Shown: piece by piece, positions 1 to 9,899 of the stretch
How positions within the stretch are numbered: the first letter of the stretch is position 1
How the letters are laid out: each line of letters begins with the position of its first letter
Assembly: GCA_947172415.1 (NCBI GenBank)
Contig: OX359202.1
Span: forward strand, 2,516,001 to 2,580,000
Source of the DNA: Chondrosia reniformis
Taxonomy: Eukaryota > Porifera > Demospongiae > Chondrillida > Chondrillidae
Reading direction: 5' to 3'
DNA length: 64,000 nt
Made by a program: the position numbers and the translations under genes
The notes under the pieces: model-generated
What the model saw: only the letters and a program-made list of their open reading frames with translations
Database searches by the model: none
Told to the model about the DNA's origin: nothing

Positions 1-809
1 TCCATTTGAGATTCCTGTTTGTTCATATTATATTGATGGATATAATTATACATATCAGCCTTCTGCTTATAGCTGACTTGCCCAATAAGAAGGTCAGCAT
101 CAAAAGAAGCTAAAAACCTGGTAGAAAAAGCAGATAGCTGGGAGGAAATGAAATATGGCAGTGACTCCCATCCATTGTCATAGAATACCTCCCTGCTGTC
201 TCCAATGGTGTGATAGCCATAGTATTGATGTATATAGCATTTTGCTCTGCGGCAATATTTGTGATAGTGAGTTCCAGGTAGGCTTCAAAGTACATCATCA
301 TAGATTATTAAACGACTGGGTCAATCAGTCCTGATTGTTAACGGGGTGTTGCACTTCAGGCAGTTCTGCCTGGAAGACATCAATATGACACCTAGGGATT
401 GAGATGGTGTATTCCCTTCAAAATGGAAATTAATCAGCTCTAGAAATAATCTTCTATCCTTTGTCATTTCAAGAGCTTCTTTATTTATATCAGCCAGGTT
501 TTGTAGAAGAATTCTTGCCTCATCTGGCTTTATTGTATCCATTTTCTCCTTTTCTGCTACTCCAAATTCTACAACTATGCTCCAAAGATTAGATAGCTCT
601 GATGGCAAATTGCCTACTGCAAATATCATTCTCTGTAGAACTGTTACATCCTTGATGTATTTACTAAACCTTTCCAGGGACATAATCCTTCTTCTGACTC
701 CTGAAAAGTTCTTCAAGGAAATAGAAGGCCGCATTTTTCTTTCCCTAAATGCTAACTTATCACAAAATACTGAGGTGACCATTCTACTATACATCATAAA
801 TTTACACAT
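1..809 (-). CDS. KDZ-transposon-type Cys-cluster (CxC5-like) protein, partial
   Basis: Not a standard cellular enzyme. The open part (321-809, 162 codons) ends in a pattern, NCLKCNTPLTIRTD, that I know from Cys-cluster proteins encoded next to KDZ (Kyakuja-Dileera-Zisupton) transposases. Family knowledge: these clusters are thought to bind zinc. After a stop at about 318 the same protein type continues toward position 1 in shifted frames, with readable stretches such as FDADLLIGQVSYKQKADMYN, so the gene is interrupted and runs off the left edge. The first 100 residues are helical and leucine-rich, and a Met at 809 is the likely start. It is divergent to the DUF3987-like gene that begins about 140 bp away. 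The assignment rests on remembered family motifs and needs a profile search. Confidence 0.5.
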
Positions 810-945
810 TTATATGCAAATTTGAGTAAAACCTATTGCTAATTGGTGAATGGTATGTGGTGCACTTATAAGGCAATAGTAAGTGAAGTCAGAGTTTTTA
901 CAGAGTTATTCAGTGGGCTACACTTAGTCTAGTAAAAGCAACAGT

Positions 946-3126
946 TTGTGGTTAACCAAGAAGAATATGGCTAGCTCCCATATAACCCCTAAGACAAAAG
1001 GAAGAATTTCAGATAGTCAGACAAGAATCAGACTGGAGGAGTGCTGGAAGAGATATATAAATTGGGTACTCCATCCTCATTTCCTCAGGAAGGTACTACC
1101 TACAGAAGTTGCAAATAGATACTTTGCACAAATAGGTATATTATTAATTCTTTTGAATAATGTGACTGTATTCGTGCATAGGGATGCAAACAAGTTGGAA
1201 AGGCCTTAAACATGCCACCTACAGCAGTATTAGGAGGCCTTTTGACTCTGGTAGTCTTTGCACTGAGTCATGCTACAGTAGGTGTTCCTAAAACCAACTG
1301 GGTGGAGTCAGTACTGCTGTGGGTTTCAATTGGTATGCCAACTGAAAGTGGTAAGACACCATTATACAAATACCTGCTTAGCCTCCTAGAGGAAGAAGTG
1401 TGGGGCAGATAAACATGCTTCATGGCTACTTGAGGAGGCCACTTTTGAAAAAATGGGTGCCATGATGAATGACAACCATGCCAAATTGTTGGGCCTTTAT
1501 GATGAATTGTCAACCTTCCTCACACAAATAAGCCTATATAAAGGACGTGGCTTGGCTGATTCCCATGATCTGGCACTGTTTTTGCAGCTATATAATGAAC
1601 TGGTATGAAATCCTATAAAGATTTTTAGATGACATTTAGCACCCTATCATCTGTTTACTACAGTACATGGTGATGCCAACATTTCAATGGAGCACACCGG
1701 TCTAACAATAGGTGGATTTACCCAACCCTGTGTTGCTCGAAATCTAATAGAAATGCCAGGAAACACTGAAAAGGACTTTTCCCAGAGATTTCTTTGTTTT
1801 TTTCCTAAGCCCTGCTACTGTAAATTTAAAGATTTAGAGTCAGTAGATGAAGAATTTTCTGAAGCCATTGGTAAGTAAACCTGCAGTGGAAATATATACT
1901 TGCATCTTCCATTCTGAACTTTATTTTTGATCCTAATATGCTACACAAATACTATCAAGTGGGCTTATTGCAGAGTCTATGGTTTGCAAATAATAAAGTT
2001 AACCATAGCTGGGTCATCCCTGAACCCTGCGCACCGTTTCAAGCCACATATGACGAGATTCAAGAGCAATTTCAAGCTCTATCTGTGACTGATGAGCTTT
2101 TGTCAGGTGTGTATACAGTTTTGTTAATTATTACTTCAGCAATGGGGCTAGAATATACAACATGACCCACATTTTTTCACATAATCCATGGTTTTTCCAA
2201 GTAACTATTTCTAAAACCATAGGAATGTTGAGCAAGTCTAAAGGACAGATTTTAAGAGTGGCAGCAGGCTTCCATGCACTGTTTCACTTGGAAGCACCCC
2301 ATGACATTACATCAACTATAACTGTTGAAGCTATAGTTGCTGCTACTGATTTTGTGCAAATGTGTACTCAACATGTTGCATTCATGGCTGGGAGAGGGGA
2401 TTTACAAGAGTACATGGAAAATCAAAAATCAGGTGTGCTCCTTTACTTAACCTCCATAAGGAGCCTAAAATGACACTGTATCTCTGATTTGCAGAATCGA
2501 CACTGACTACCGTTGCCTCCAAGGATCATTCAGTAGATTCATATACTATTATGTTACCATGATCCATCCTGAAGCTATCTAGCTTGCTTGTTAAGAAAAA
2601 GTTTATAGGCAAAGATAACAAAGAAGGTGGAGTACAGGCCTTTAAGGACTTACAGGAAGCTGGCTTGGGTCAACTAATTGAAATCAGGGCCCAGGGAGGA
2701 ACAGCTTGTGTAAGACTCGTTGACACCTTAAACAAATGCAAGCTTAAATTTGCACAGCCTTCTCCCTTGACAGCTTTATGAATTTCATAAGAATCCCATC
2801 CCCGAAAAGCCAACAGAAAAGGAGGCCTTCGCAGACAAACTGATGGCATTTGGTGTATCGCTCAGGGATTACCAAAGCACTCTGGAGTGTGTTATGACTG
2901 GGATCCACTAGTGCATGATTATGCTATGTATATGCCACTTGTCTACTTTAGCGTTGCTGACCTACCACAAAAAAGGCATGCTGTTCCTGCTGCTGTTGAT
3001 CTCATAGGCACAGATCAAGAGGTCAGGAGGAGTCCTCGATTGGCCAAAGTGCATGTTCAAGAAAGAATGCATGAAGCCTCCCCAAGAAAGCTTTTCCATG
3101 CCAGCACTGAGAGTATGGAATCTTGA
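946..3126 (+). pseudogene. DUF3987-like P-loop protein gene, broken or spliced
   Basis: Consecutive + strand reading frames add up to one protein. It starts at about 967 (MASSHITPKTKGRISDSQ). A Walker A-like GMPTESGKTP lies near 1337-1366. The block HAKLLGLYDELSTFL follows near 1473-1517, then LTIGGFTQP near 1702-1728, RVAAGFHALFHLE near 2260-2295, and a basic tail with RRSPRLAK near 3028-3050. DUF3987 proteins are primase/helicase-like ATPases of phages, with relatives in sponges, cnidarians and oomycetes. Frame changes at about 1140-1210, 1410, 1870 and 2120-2200 coincide with GT/AG-like sites (for example gtaagt at 1871), so some may be introns and others frameshifts. No function can be assigned beyond a P-loop NTPase. 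Confidence 0.5.
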
Positions 3127-3502
3127 TGCAGTAACAATTCAGCCTTGTTTATTATTATTATTATTGACATATTATTCACACTTGTAGCTATTATCACTCT
3201 GCATACATTTACTGTCAATTAGAGTATATTAACAACCTTGTAATTTGTAGCATGTATTTTCTTAATCCACAGAAACTTTGTCATAGGCCCAAGAAAGAGG
3301 AATTAAGATAATTCATGGTTGCTTAGCATTCTATGAATAGGTAGGCACTGTCACTTCACGGACACCATGCAGTAGCTTGGGAGTACGTATCCTTAGAATT
3401 ACCAAGTTACACTCAATATTCACTTATAACTTCCTTGAAATCAAGTAAGGAGCTAGATTAGCCTTTGCTTGCATGGGAGCATATATCTTAAGAATTACCA
3501 AG

Positions 3503-3724
3503 TTACTATGTATTCTAAGAACACTTTACTTCATTGGATTGATGGGGTACTTAAGACGTTCTTAGGAACTATGATGTTACTATGTATTCTGAGAATACTT
3601 TACTTCATTGGATTGATGGGGTACTTAAGACGTTCTTAGGAACTACGATGTTACTATGTATTCTGAGAATACTTTACTTCATTAGATTGATGTAGTACTT
3701 AAGACGTTCTTAGGAACTAAGATG
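3503..3724. repeat. 74-bp tandem repeat, three copies
   Basis: Three head-to-tail copies start at 3503, 3577 and 3651 (TTACTATGTATTCT...). A fourth, decayed start lies at 3725 (TTATAATGAAT). Copies two and three are nearly identical except for a few substitutions. A related phrase, AGAATTACCAAGTTAC, occurs singly at about 3396, 3491 and, altered, 3897, so the array probably grew inside an older dispersed repeat. No coding potential is seen between 3130 and 3930. Confidence 0.9.
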
Positions 3725-3929
3725 TTATAATGAATACAGTTCCTGGGATTGATTTAGTGTCTTGGGAAATCATTTTAGTTATACTTAAGCCATCATCTAT
3801 ATGACACACAAATCATAAGTACAGTATCTGTTTATATAGTATACTGATTGGTTTTAGGGTATCGTAAGAATACCTAAACATGCACAAGTAACTATAGAAT
3901 TACTAAGTTAATACCAGAAAGTCTGAGGC

Positions 3930-5320
3930 ATTACTGGACATCCCTCGGTCTTTTACCTAGACGACGGGACCCCTGGGGGTAGTCTGGAAGAGGTCCAGAA
4001 AGGCTTGAAATTCATCGAAGATGCCGCTTTAAATATTGGCCTACTCCTGAGCCATAAGAAGTCAGAGATCATCAGCTGCAACGTCCCCCGCCTTGTCTGA
4101 GATGTTGCTGTCCTCCCTATCACTCAAGCCTGTTACTCCCTCAGCTGCCACTCTCCTGGGTATGCCGATTGGTGACAGGAGCTCTGTTGACACTGCACTG
4201 GCTTCCAAAATGCATCAGCGCAAGATCTTTAGCAGTAGGCTTAAACTTCTTCACAGCCACGATGCTCTTTGACTTCTACGGAATGCTCTTAGCCTCCAAA
4301 AGGTTTTATATGTACTTCACACAGCACCCTGCTTTCAGTGAGCCCAGTTGGCCTCCTTTGACAGAGTCCAAAAATGCCTGCTGGAATCAATCTGCAATAC
4401 CTCGTTTTCCAACACTGCCTGGCTCCAAGCTTCCTTGCCAATTAACTCAAGTGGCCTTGGGATTAGAAATGCAGCTATTCTGGCCCCATCTGCTTACTTA
4501 GCTTCTGCTGCTAGCTCTTCTTCTACCATCGCAATGCTGCTCCCCAAAAGTCTTTTTATTGGTACGAGCTCACTGTATCAGGAAGCCCTCCAAGCCTGGC
4601 ACGCTACCAATGCCGGAGACCCCCCTCTGGTCTGGTAGCTAGCAGGCAGACGGCCTGGGACTCACCTGTTATCGCGGATGCCTATGCAACCCTTCTAAGC
4701 AGAGTGGACCAGAAGTCCACAGCCCGCCTCCTGGCTGCTAGGATGAAGTAATCCGGAGCTTGGTTGACTGCCCCTCCCACCACAGCCCTTGGTTTCCGCA
4801 TGAGCAATGACTCCATTACAATCGCAGTTGGCCTACACCTGGGATCTCCCTTGTGTTCCGGGCATTCCTGCCAGCATTGTGGTCAACAGGTTGACCCGTC
4901 AGGCACTCATGGTCTGAGTTGCATGTCACAGAAGCCAGGGTCGCATCCCTTGACATGCGGCTTTGAACAAGCTCATCAAGAGGGCTCTGTCAGCCATCCA
5001 AATCCCCACTATCCTCGAGCCCTAGGGTCTTTGCAGATCTGATGGAAGGTGCACTGACGGATCCACCATCATCCCCTGGTCTAGGAGCAGACCCCAGACT
5101 TGTGGGATGTCACCTGCCACGACACCTTTGCCCCCACCTATCCCGGTCAGGCGCTTGTCGTGTGGCCAACCAGGCAGCTTACCAGAAACAGGTTAAATAC
5201 TCCGACCTGGTATCATCCCACTATTTTGTCCCATTTGCAGTGGAGACCTCTGGAGTCTTTAGCGATGACGCTTTATCCTTCATGAAACCTTTAGCCTCAA
5301 TGAAGAGTGATGAATCTTGT
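3930..5320 (+). mobile_element. LINE family A copy 1: RT C-terminal half plus R2-like endonuclease region
   Basis: This is a 5'-truncated, frameshifted non-LTR retrotransposon. The RT catalytic box YLDD is at 3954-3965, followed by the helix ending in HKKSEIISCN. Downstream are LGIRNAAILAPSAYLASA (about 4455-4510) and ALGFRMSNDSITIAVGL (4788-4838). A Cys/His cluster follows (C-x3-H-x2-C-x2-CG, then GTHGLSC, about 4855-4925). Then, with frame changes, comes a WDVTCHDTFAPTYPG-type block near 5100-5145 and VETSGVF (about 5240). Zinc cluster, then PD-type motif, then D-x-T is the order seen in R2-type restriction-like endonucleases; assigning it here is inference. It lacks its 5' half and its 3' end, and abuts an oppositely oriented LINE at about 5300-5330. 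Confidence 0.7.
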
Positions 5321-5900
5321 CTGTAGGTGTTGATTAGTGGGACTGCAAGGGCGGGACAGAGGGCCTGGATATTGAGTAGGGCTGCCGCCTGTTTAGAAGA
5401 TTGAAAGCATAGGATGCATCAGCAACTAGTATGGCTTCACAGCTAGGGTCTTCAAAAAGTTCCTCATTGCATGCTTCACACCCTGCTTCCATCCCTGCAC
5501 ACAATTGTGTGAAGTCCGCTGCCTGTTTGAGGTCATCTTGTATGAAACCAACAATAGCTTTGCTGATGGCTCTTCTAACCAATTCTCCAACACCAATGGG
5601 CCTAACTCCAGGCATCTTGTCCAGAGCAATCAGCCTACTTAGAGTAAAGCAGGTTAGACCTTCCTGGTCTACATAGGAAATGGAGATCTTCTTGGCCAGC
5701 AATGCCAAGATGGACTGAGGTCGTTTGAGATATGTGAAAAGGAGGTACATAGACGGCTGCATCGGTACCAGATGGTCCAGCTCCACCAGTGGTTAAGAGA
5801 AAAGCCTTGCGGATGGAGTTGATGTCAATGGACTCAAAAACTACAGGATGGAATTCTCGCTCTGGTTCAGAGATGACTATATTCGGATCCACCTTTAGGC
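5300..5900 (-). mobile_element. LINE family B copy 1: N-terminal RT fragment
   Basis: Read on the - strand, the frame starting near 5892 carries AGPSGTDA (about 5770-5795). A second frame (5334-5786) carries LDKMPGVRPIGVGELVRR, ISKAIVGF, AGMEAGCEA and LVADASYAFNLLNRR. These are the early RT motifs, with the first catalytic aspartate in VADASYAFN. The same signature recurs at 15000-15850, so both belong to one family. A one-base frame change near 5640-5790 breaks the protein, and the later RT motifs are missing because the copy stops at the junction with LINE A. Confidence 0.75.
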
Positions 5901-6320
5901 CGATGTTTAATCTTGAGCTCCTCTAACCGAGTTGCTTTAGCCCTTGGATAACACAACAGTGTCACTAATATATAGAAAGGAGTGATGTTTCAGCCGACAA
6001 TAGCAGCCTCATTGCCACTTTCACTTGCCCTCTTTCATAAGTTTGCAGAAAGACATAGCAAACAATCTCTTTGTTTAGTGCAGGAGGCAGATTTGATCTT
6101 TGATTGGATGATGTGACCTTCCTTCACGAGTGCTGGAATGTCTCCTCAGTTCCACAATACAAGTCTCCTCACCGGGTAATGAACCAAAATTCCCGTTTGG
6201 CTTTAAAGGTGTGCTTTTGTAGGACAAGGGTGGGTAGGACCATTGCAGCCATGAGACTAATAGACTCTAGGGCAGACGATTCTGCATAGCCTCTAAAAAG
6301 TCCAACGACCAGGCCAGCCA
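5900..6320. other. Unassigned spacer
   Basis: About 400 bp between the family B LINE and the gypsy remnant. I see no protein motif, tandem repeat or RNA gene. The end near 6300 probably already belongs to the gag 3' part of the gypsy element, because the frame leads into the protease. Confidence 0.4.
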
Positions 6321-6779
6321 CTAGTGGCGACAAGCGTCGTTGGCCATACCGACAGTCGCCTTTTACACATCAGGGACTGGTTTGCGTTTCCTGGTCGATA
6401 CGGGGCAGAGGTCAGCATTATCCAACCCGCGGGTCCACTCCGTACGTACCGTCCAACTGGATACTGCCTACAGGCTGTTAATCAGTCTTCTATTGCGACA
6501 TTTGGAACATGTTCACTGACCCTGAACCTTGGTCTGCGCTGTCCCTTCAGGTGGATTTTTATTGTGGCCGACGTGAAGCTGCGATTTTGGGAGCACATAT
6601 CCTGCACCACTTTGGCTTGTCTGTGGATGTACGGAAGTTGCTCCTCACAGACACAGACACAGCTCCAGGTCAATGGCATATTCACCACACCCACATTTGT
6701 TAGACCCATTTCCGGACTTTCAGGACCCATATTCAGCTGTCCTCGCAGAATTCCCTGACATCCTCCGTCCATGCGGTAT

Positions 6780-7365
6780 GGAACAGCCAGTTTAGCATGA
6801 CGTCACCTACCACATACGCACCACTGGACCTCTGGTTTCAGCCCGCCCTTGGCGCTTGCCTCCGGATCAGCTTTGCATAGCCAAGGAAGAGCTTGACCAC
6901 ATGCTAGACTTAGGGATAGTGCAGCCGTCCTCCAGTTATTGGGCATCGCCACTCTACATGGTGCCGAAGAAGTCTCCTAGAGTCTGCCGCCCCTGCGGTG
7001 ATTATCGCTCCCTCAAACAGAACACAGAGCCTGACAGGTACCCTATTCCTAACTTACAAGAGTTCGCATCATCTTTGCATGGAGCAACAGTCTTTTCTAA
7101 GATTGACCTTACTCGTGCATATCATCAGATTCCCGTGGAGCCATCAGATGTCCCAAAGACAGCAGTCACTACACCGTTTCGCCTTTTCGAGTTTACACGG
7201 ATGCCATTTGGTCTACGCAATGCGACCCAGACCTTCCAAAGGTTCATTGACCAGGTGCTACGCGGGTATATGCTTACCTTGATTATATCCTCGTCGCAAG
7301 TGCCACTAAGGAAGAGCTCCTCGCTCACCTCCGAGAAGTCTGTGCCTGCCTGGACACGCCAATGG
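6780..7365 (+). pseudogene. Ty3/gypsy reverse transcriptase domain, disrupted
   Basis: The open part (6856-7262) shows [37 protein letters not shown] and [17 protein letters not shown], the canonical gypsy RT fingers and palm motifs, with the first catalytic Asp in KIDLTRAY. The frame shifts at about 7262. The catalytic box then reads YLDY at 7275-7286: the second catalytic aspartate is tyrosine, so the enzyme could not be active even without the frame change. Confidence 0.85.
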
Positions 7366-7369
7366 CATC

Positions 7370-8194
7370 GTGGTTAATCCTGCTAAATATGTGCTCGGGG
7401 CTGCATCACTGGAGTTTTTCGGACATCACGTGGACACACACGGTATTCGACCCTTGGAGGAGAAGGTCGAGGCAGTTAGACAGTTTCCACAACCCCAGAC
7501 TCAGCGTAAGTTACGCCAGTTCCTTGGACTGGTCAATGTCTATCACCGGTTCATTCCAGCTTGTGCGGATATTGTCTACCCCCTCAATGCCATGCTCTCT
7601 GGACCTTCCAAGTGCAATCAACACATTGATTGGACACCCGATGCTGAAGAAGCTTTCCTCCGCATCAAGGATGCACTTGCTGAGGCTACTCCTCTAGTAC
7701 ACCCTCAAGCCGATGCCCCCACCTATTTGATCACAGATGCATCGGATTTCTCCTTTGGTGCAGTGCTACAACAACGAATCGGCTCTATTTGGTCACCATT
7801 AGCATACTTCTCCCGCAAAATGAGGCCTGCAGCAACCAGATACAGCACGTTCAATTGTGAACTGCTAGTGGTTTACCTGGCTATCAAATATTTTTGCTAC
7901 TTCATGGAAGGTAGACGTTTCTTTGTGGTAACACATCACAAACCCCTTACTTTTGCTCTCACTACCAGGACCAAACAACATTCACCTCGCCAGAGCCGTC
8001 ATTTTGATTTTATATCACAATTTACGACCGACATCCACTACATTGCAGGATCAGCAAACGCAGCAGCTGACACATTGTCACATGCCGAAGTCGCCAACCT
8101 CCAGACCCCCACAATACCAGCTAATGACTTTGCTGCCATGGCTCGTGCCCAACAAGAGGACCTTGTCCAATCTTCTGACCTCACTGACACTTAA
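7370..8194 (+). pseudogene. Ty3/gypsy RT connection and RNase H domain
   Basis: 274 open codons. The segment begins with the RT thumb (FFGHHVDTHGIRPLEEKVEAV, RKLRQFLGLVNVYHRFIP), followed by the RNase H domain with its first Asp in LITDASDFSFGAVL, AYFSRKM, YSTFNCELLVVYLAIKYF with the Glu, VTHHKPLTFAL, and the closing ADTLSHAEV. The family usually has VYTDHKPL and ADALSR, so His-for-Asp in THHKP and Thr/His in DTLSH are degenerate. The integrase region continues in a shifted frame. Confidence 0.85.
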
Positions 8195-8569
8195 GGCCAT
8201 CCCGCTCCCCACAGTCGATGTCACCTTGCTCTGTGATGTAAGCACTGGAACACCTCACCCATATGTTCCTCCGACTTTCCGTCGCACTGTTTTTGATGCC
8301 CTACACACACTATCACATACAGGCACCCGTGCCACACAACGGTTACTCACATCATGCTATATATATCTGGCCTGGGATCAACACAGATGTCCGGAAATGG
8401 GCTCGCTCTTATGTTCAGTGCCAGAGTGCTAGAGTCCATCGGCACACCATCACACCAATCGGCACATTTGAAACGCCAGATGCCAGGTTCGACCACATTC
8501 ATATCGACCTTGTTGGACCACTGCCTTCTTGTAGGGGATGCTCTTACCTTAATAGATATCCTACTCTAC

Positions 8570-8792
8570 TAGAAGTAGGGATTGATGTGCCCATGCATAG
8601 AAGTGATGTGCACAGTTAAGTTTCAGTATGCCACTTCTGCAATGTTAGCCTTACCATATGATCACATTCTTGTTTCGTTACTTTTTCTAGATGTACCAAT
8701 CACTGTTATAGTGCCATCCCTGCTTTTAACTTCATTTTTGAATGTTTTATTTAACTTGTATTGCCCCTTTTTTCTTGTTAACATTTCTTTTG
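8570..8792 (+). repeat. Dispersed repeat R1, copy 1
   Basis: Begins AGAAGTAGGGATTGATGTG. It continues through GCCACTTCTGCAATG..., ...TTTCTAGATGTACCAATCAC, GTGCCATCCCTGCTTTT and AACTTGTATTGCCCC. Almost the same sequence occurs at 29641-29870, inverted at 29465-29648, and inverted and interrupted at about 50404-50730. The AGTAGGGAT start and the ATCCCTGCT near 8720 are roughly inverted, which suggests short terminal repeats of a non-autonomous element. It abuts the truncated gypsy integrase. Confidence 0.8.
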
Positions 8793-8925
8793 CAAGTTTT
8801 CTTGGCGAAAACTCGAAATAAAAGTAGCAAAATAGACGATATAACAGAAAGCACTTAATTAGAAAAAGTGGCATCCGAAAAGATCCCAAATTTGTCAAGT
8901 AAGTTTTCTACCGTTCTTTAACATT

Positions 8926-9530
8926 CAGTTTAGGATATTAAAGGGTCCATAATTGTTAAGAATACGACTGTATAAAGCGACTAAGAAATTTGATCACGGG
9001 TGGCGGTAGTACCACAAATATTTCTAGCTCGAGTTACTTATTTTATATACAGAGAATTTGAAACGTAATTAAACAAGTACTTCGAGTTTAAAAAACTCAT
9101 GGGGCGCCAGGCGCCCCTAAGTAAACTCAAACTACTTGGCTGGTACAAATTGGATGTCCGGTAAACCGATTCCGGTCGACTCTTGTTCTATGCCGTCAAT
9201 TTTTCAAGGCCATATCTCGTAGAAAACGCTTTCACCCAAGCTTTACGTTACATAGTATTCGTAAATATGGTTTCTAAATCCTTTTTAGTTCATTTAATGT
9301 TCGACACTAAGGAAGAGAAAGCTAGTTTTAAGCCCGAAAACGAAAGCCAGCCTAACGTCCGCCATTTTGGTGACAGATATATATATATACAAGGTTACGA
9401 ACAGGAAGCCATACATTAACATAATTTCTGAAAACAATATAGGGGCCCCTGCGGTGCCCCAAAAATGGCGTTCGAGGAGGCCCTAAATTTGGAACTTTCA
9501 AAAGTAACACACTTCGGATGGAGCGGGTTG
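8926..9530 (+). repeat. Dispersed repeat R2, copy 1 (interrupted)
   Basis: 8926-9078 (TTAGGATATTAAAGGG..., AAAGCGACTAA, AATTTGATCACGGG, CTCGAGTTACTTATTT) and 9455-9530 (AAAATGGCGTTCGAGGAGG, AAAAGTAACACACTTCGGAT) match a single continuous stretch at 31880-32120. Here the two halves are separated by about 375 bp that include repeat R4. Either that is an insertion here or the other copy carries a deletion. No protein is recognised. Confidence 0.75.
9090..9215 (+). repeat. Dispersed repeat R4, copy 1
   Basis: Contains the near-palindrome GGGGCGCCAGGCGCCCC, then CTCAAACTACTTGGCTGG, GTAAACCGATTCCGGTC and GCCGTCAATTTTT. The same order occurs at 14530-14640. Short forms occur at 33080-33135 (GGGCACCTGGATGCCCC) and near 38838-38865. 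It looks like part of a dispersed repeat, not a gene. Confidence 0.7.
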
Positions 9531-9794
9531 AAATCTAGTTTATCCTATTCCCTAGTTCGGAAACATTCATGATGATTTAATATTTGCATGTACCTGCGTA
9601 TGTTCACAAGTTACCGCTAGCTTATTTGAAAAAGTAGAAGAAGAAATGATTTCACTTTGCGAAGGTTGTAGAGCATCAAAACATGTTTTAGCGTTTAGAG
9701 AAGCATGCAAAAACGACTGCAAACACTCGAATGCAACCAAAAATCCCATCGTTGTAGATTTATAAGGTTTTAATTGATAATACATTGAATGTTT

Positions 9795-9838
9795 TTTCGG
9801 CCATCCCTACTTAGAGAGTACTGCCATACTCTCTGATA
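9795..9838 (-). repeat. Short repeat R3 (end of a MITE-like element), copy 1
   Basis: Reverse complement reads TATCAGAGAGTATGGCAGTA then CTCTCTAAGTAGGGATGG. It matches 39166-39206 with few mismatches. Both copies join an AGAGAGTA/TACTCTCT palindrome to the AGGGATGG motif, which also ends repeat R1. Confidence 0.6.
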
Positions 9839-9899
9839 GCTAGTTCAGTTAATGAAGTAGATGTGATGCAGGTGATATGATCTTTAATTTCCCAAAGGC

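Larger units (their letters stand above)
6320..8570 (+). mobile_element. Ty3/gypsy retrotransposon remnant 1 (protease, RT, RNase H, integrase start)
   Basis: Order along the + strand: aspartic protease (about 6355-6500), RT (6780-7365), RNase H (7370-8130) and the start of integrase (8195-8570, with an HTLSHTGTRATQR zinc-region block and the HIDLVGPLP motif). This order of RNase H before integrase is the Ty3/gypsy (Metaviridae) layout. The element lacks most of gag, the integrase catalytic core and both LTRs. Integrase stops at about 8565, exactly where a dispersed repeat (R1) begins. The protease frame is shifted at its active site near 6396-6402. It is a dead copy. Confidence 0.85.

Noticed and set aside
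946..3126. Prophage or bacterial contamination suggested by the DUF3987-like gene
   Set aside because: Base composition matches the surroundings, GT/AG-like junctions occur, and the neighbour is a eukaryotic transposon protein.
3503..3724. CRISPR-like array
   Set aside because: Copies are contiguous without unique spacers, and the genome is eukaryotic. The same holds for 17235-17515.
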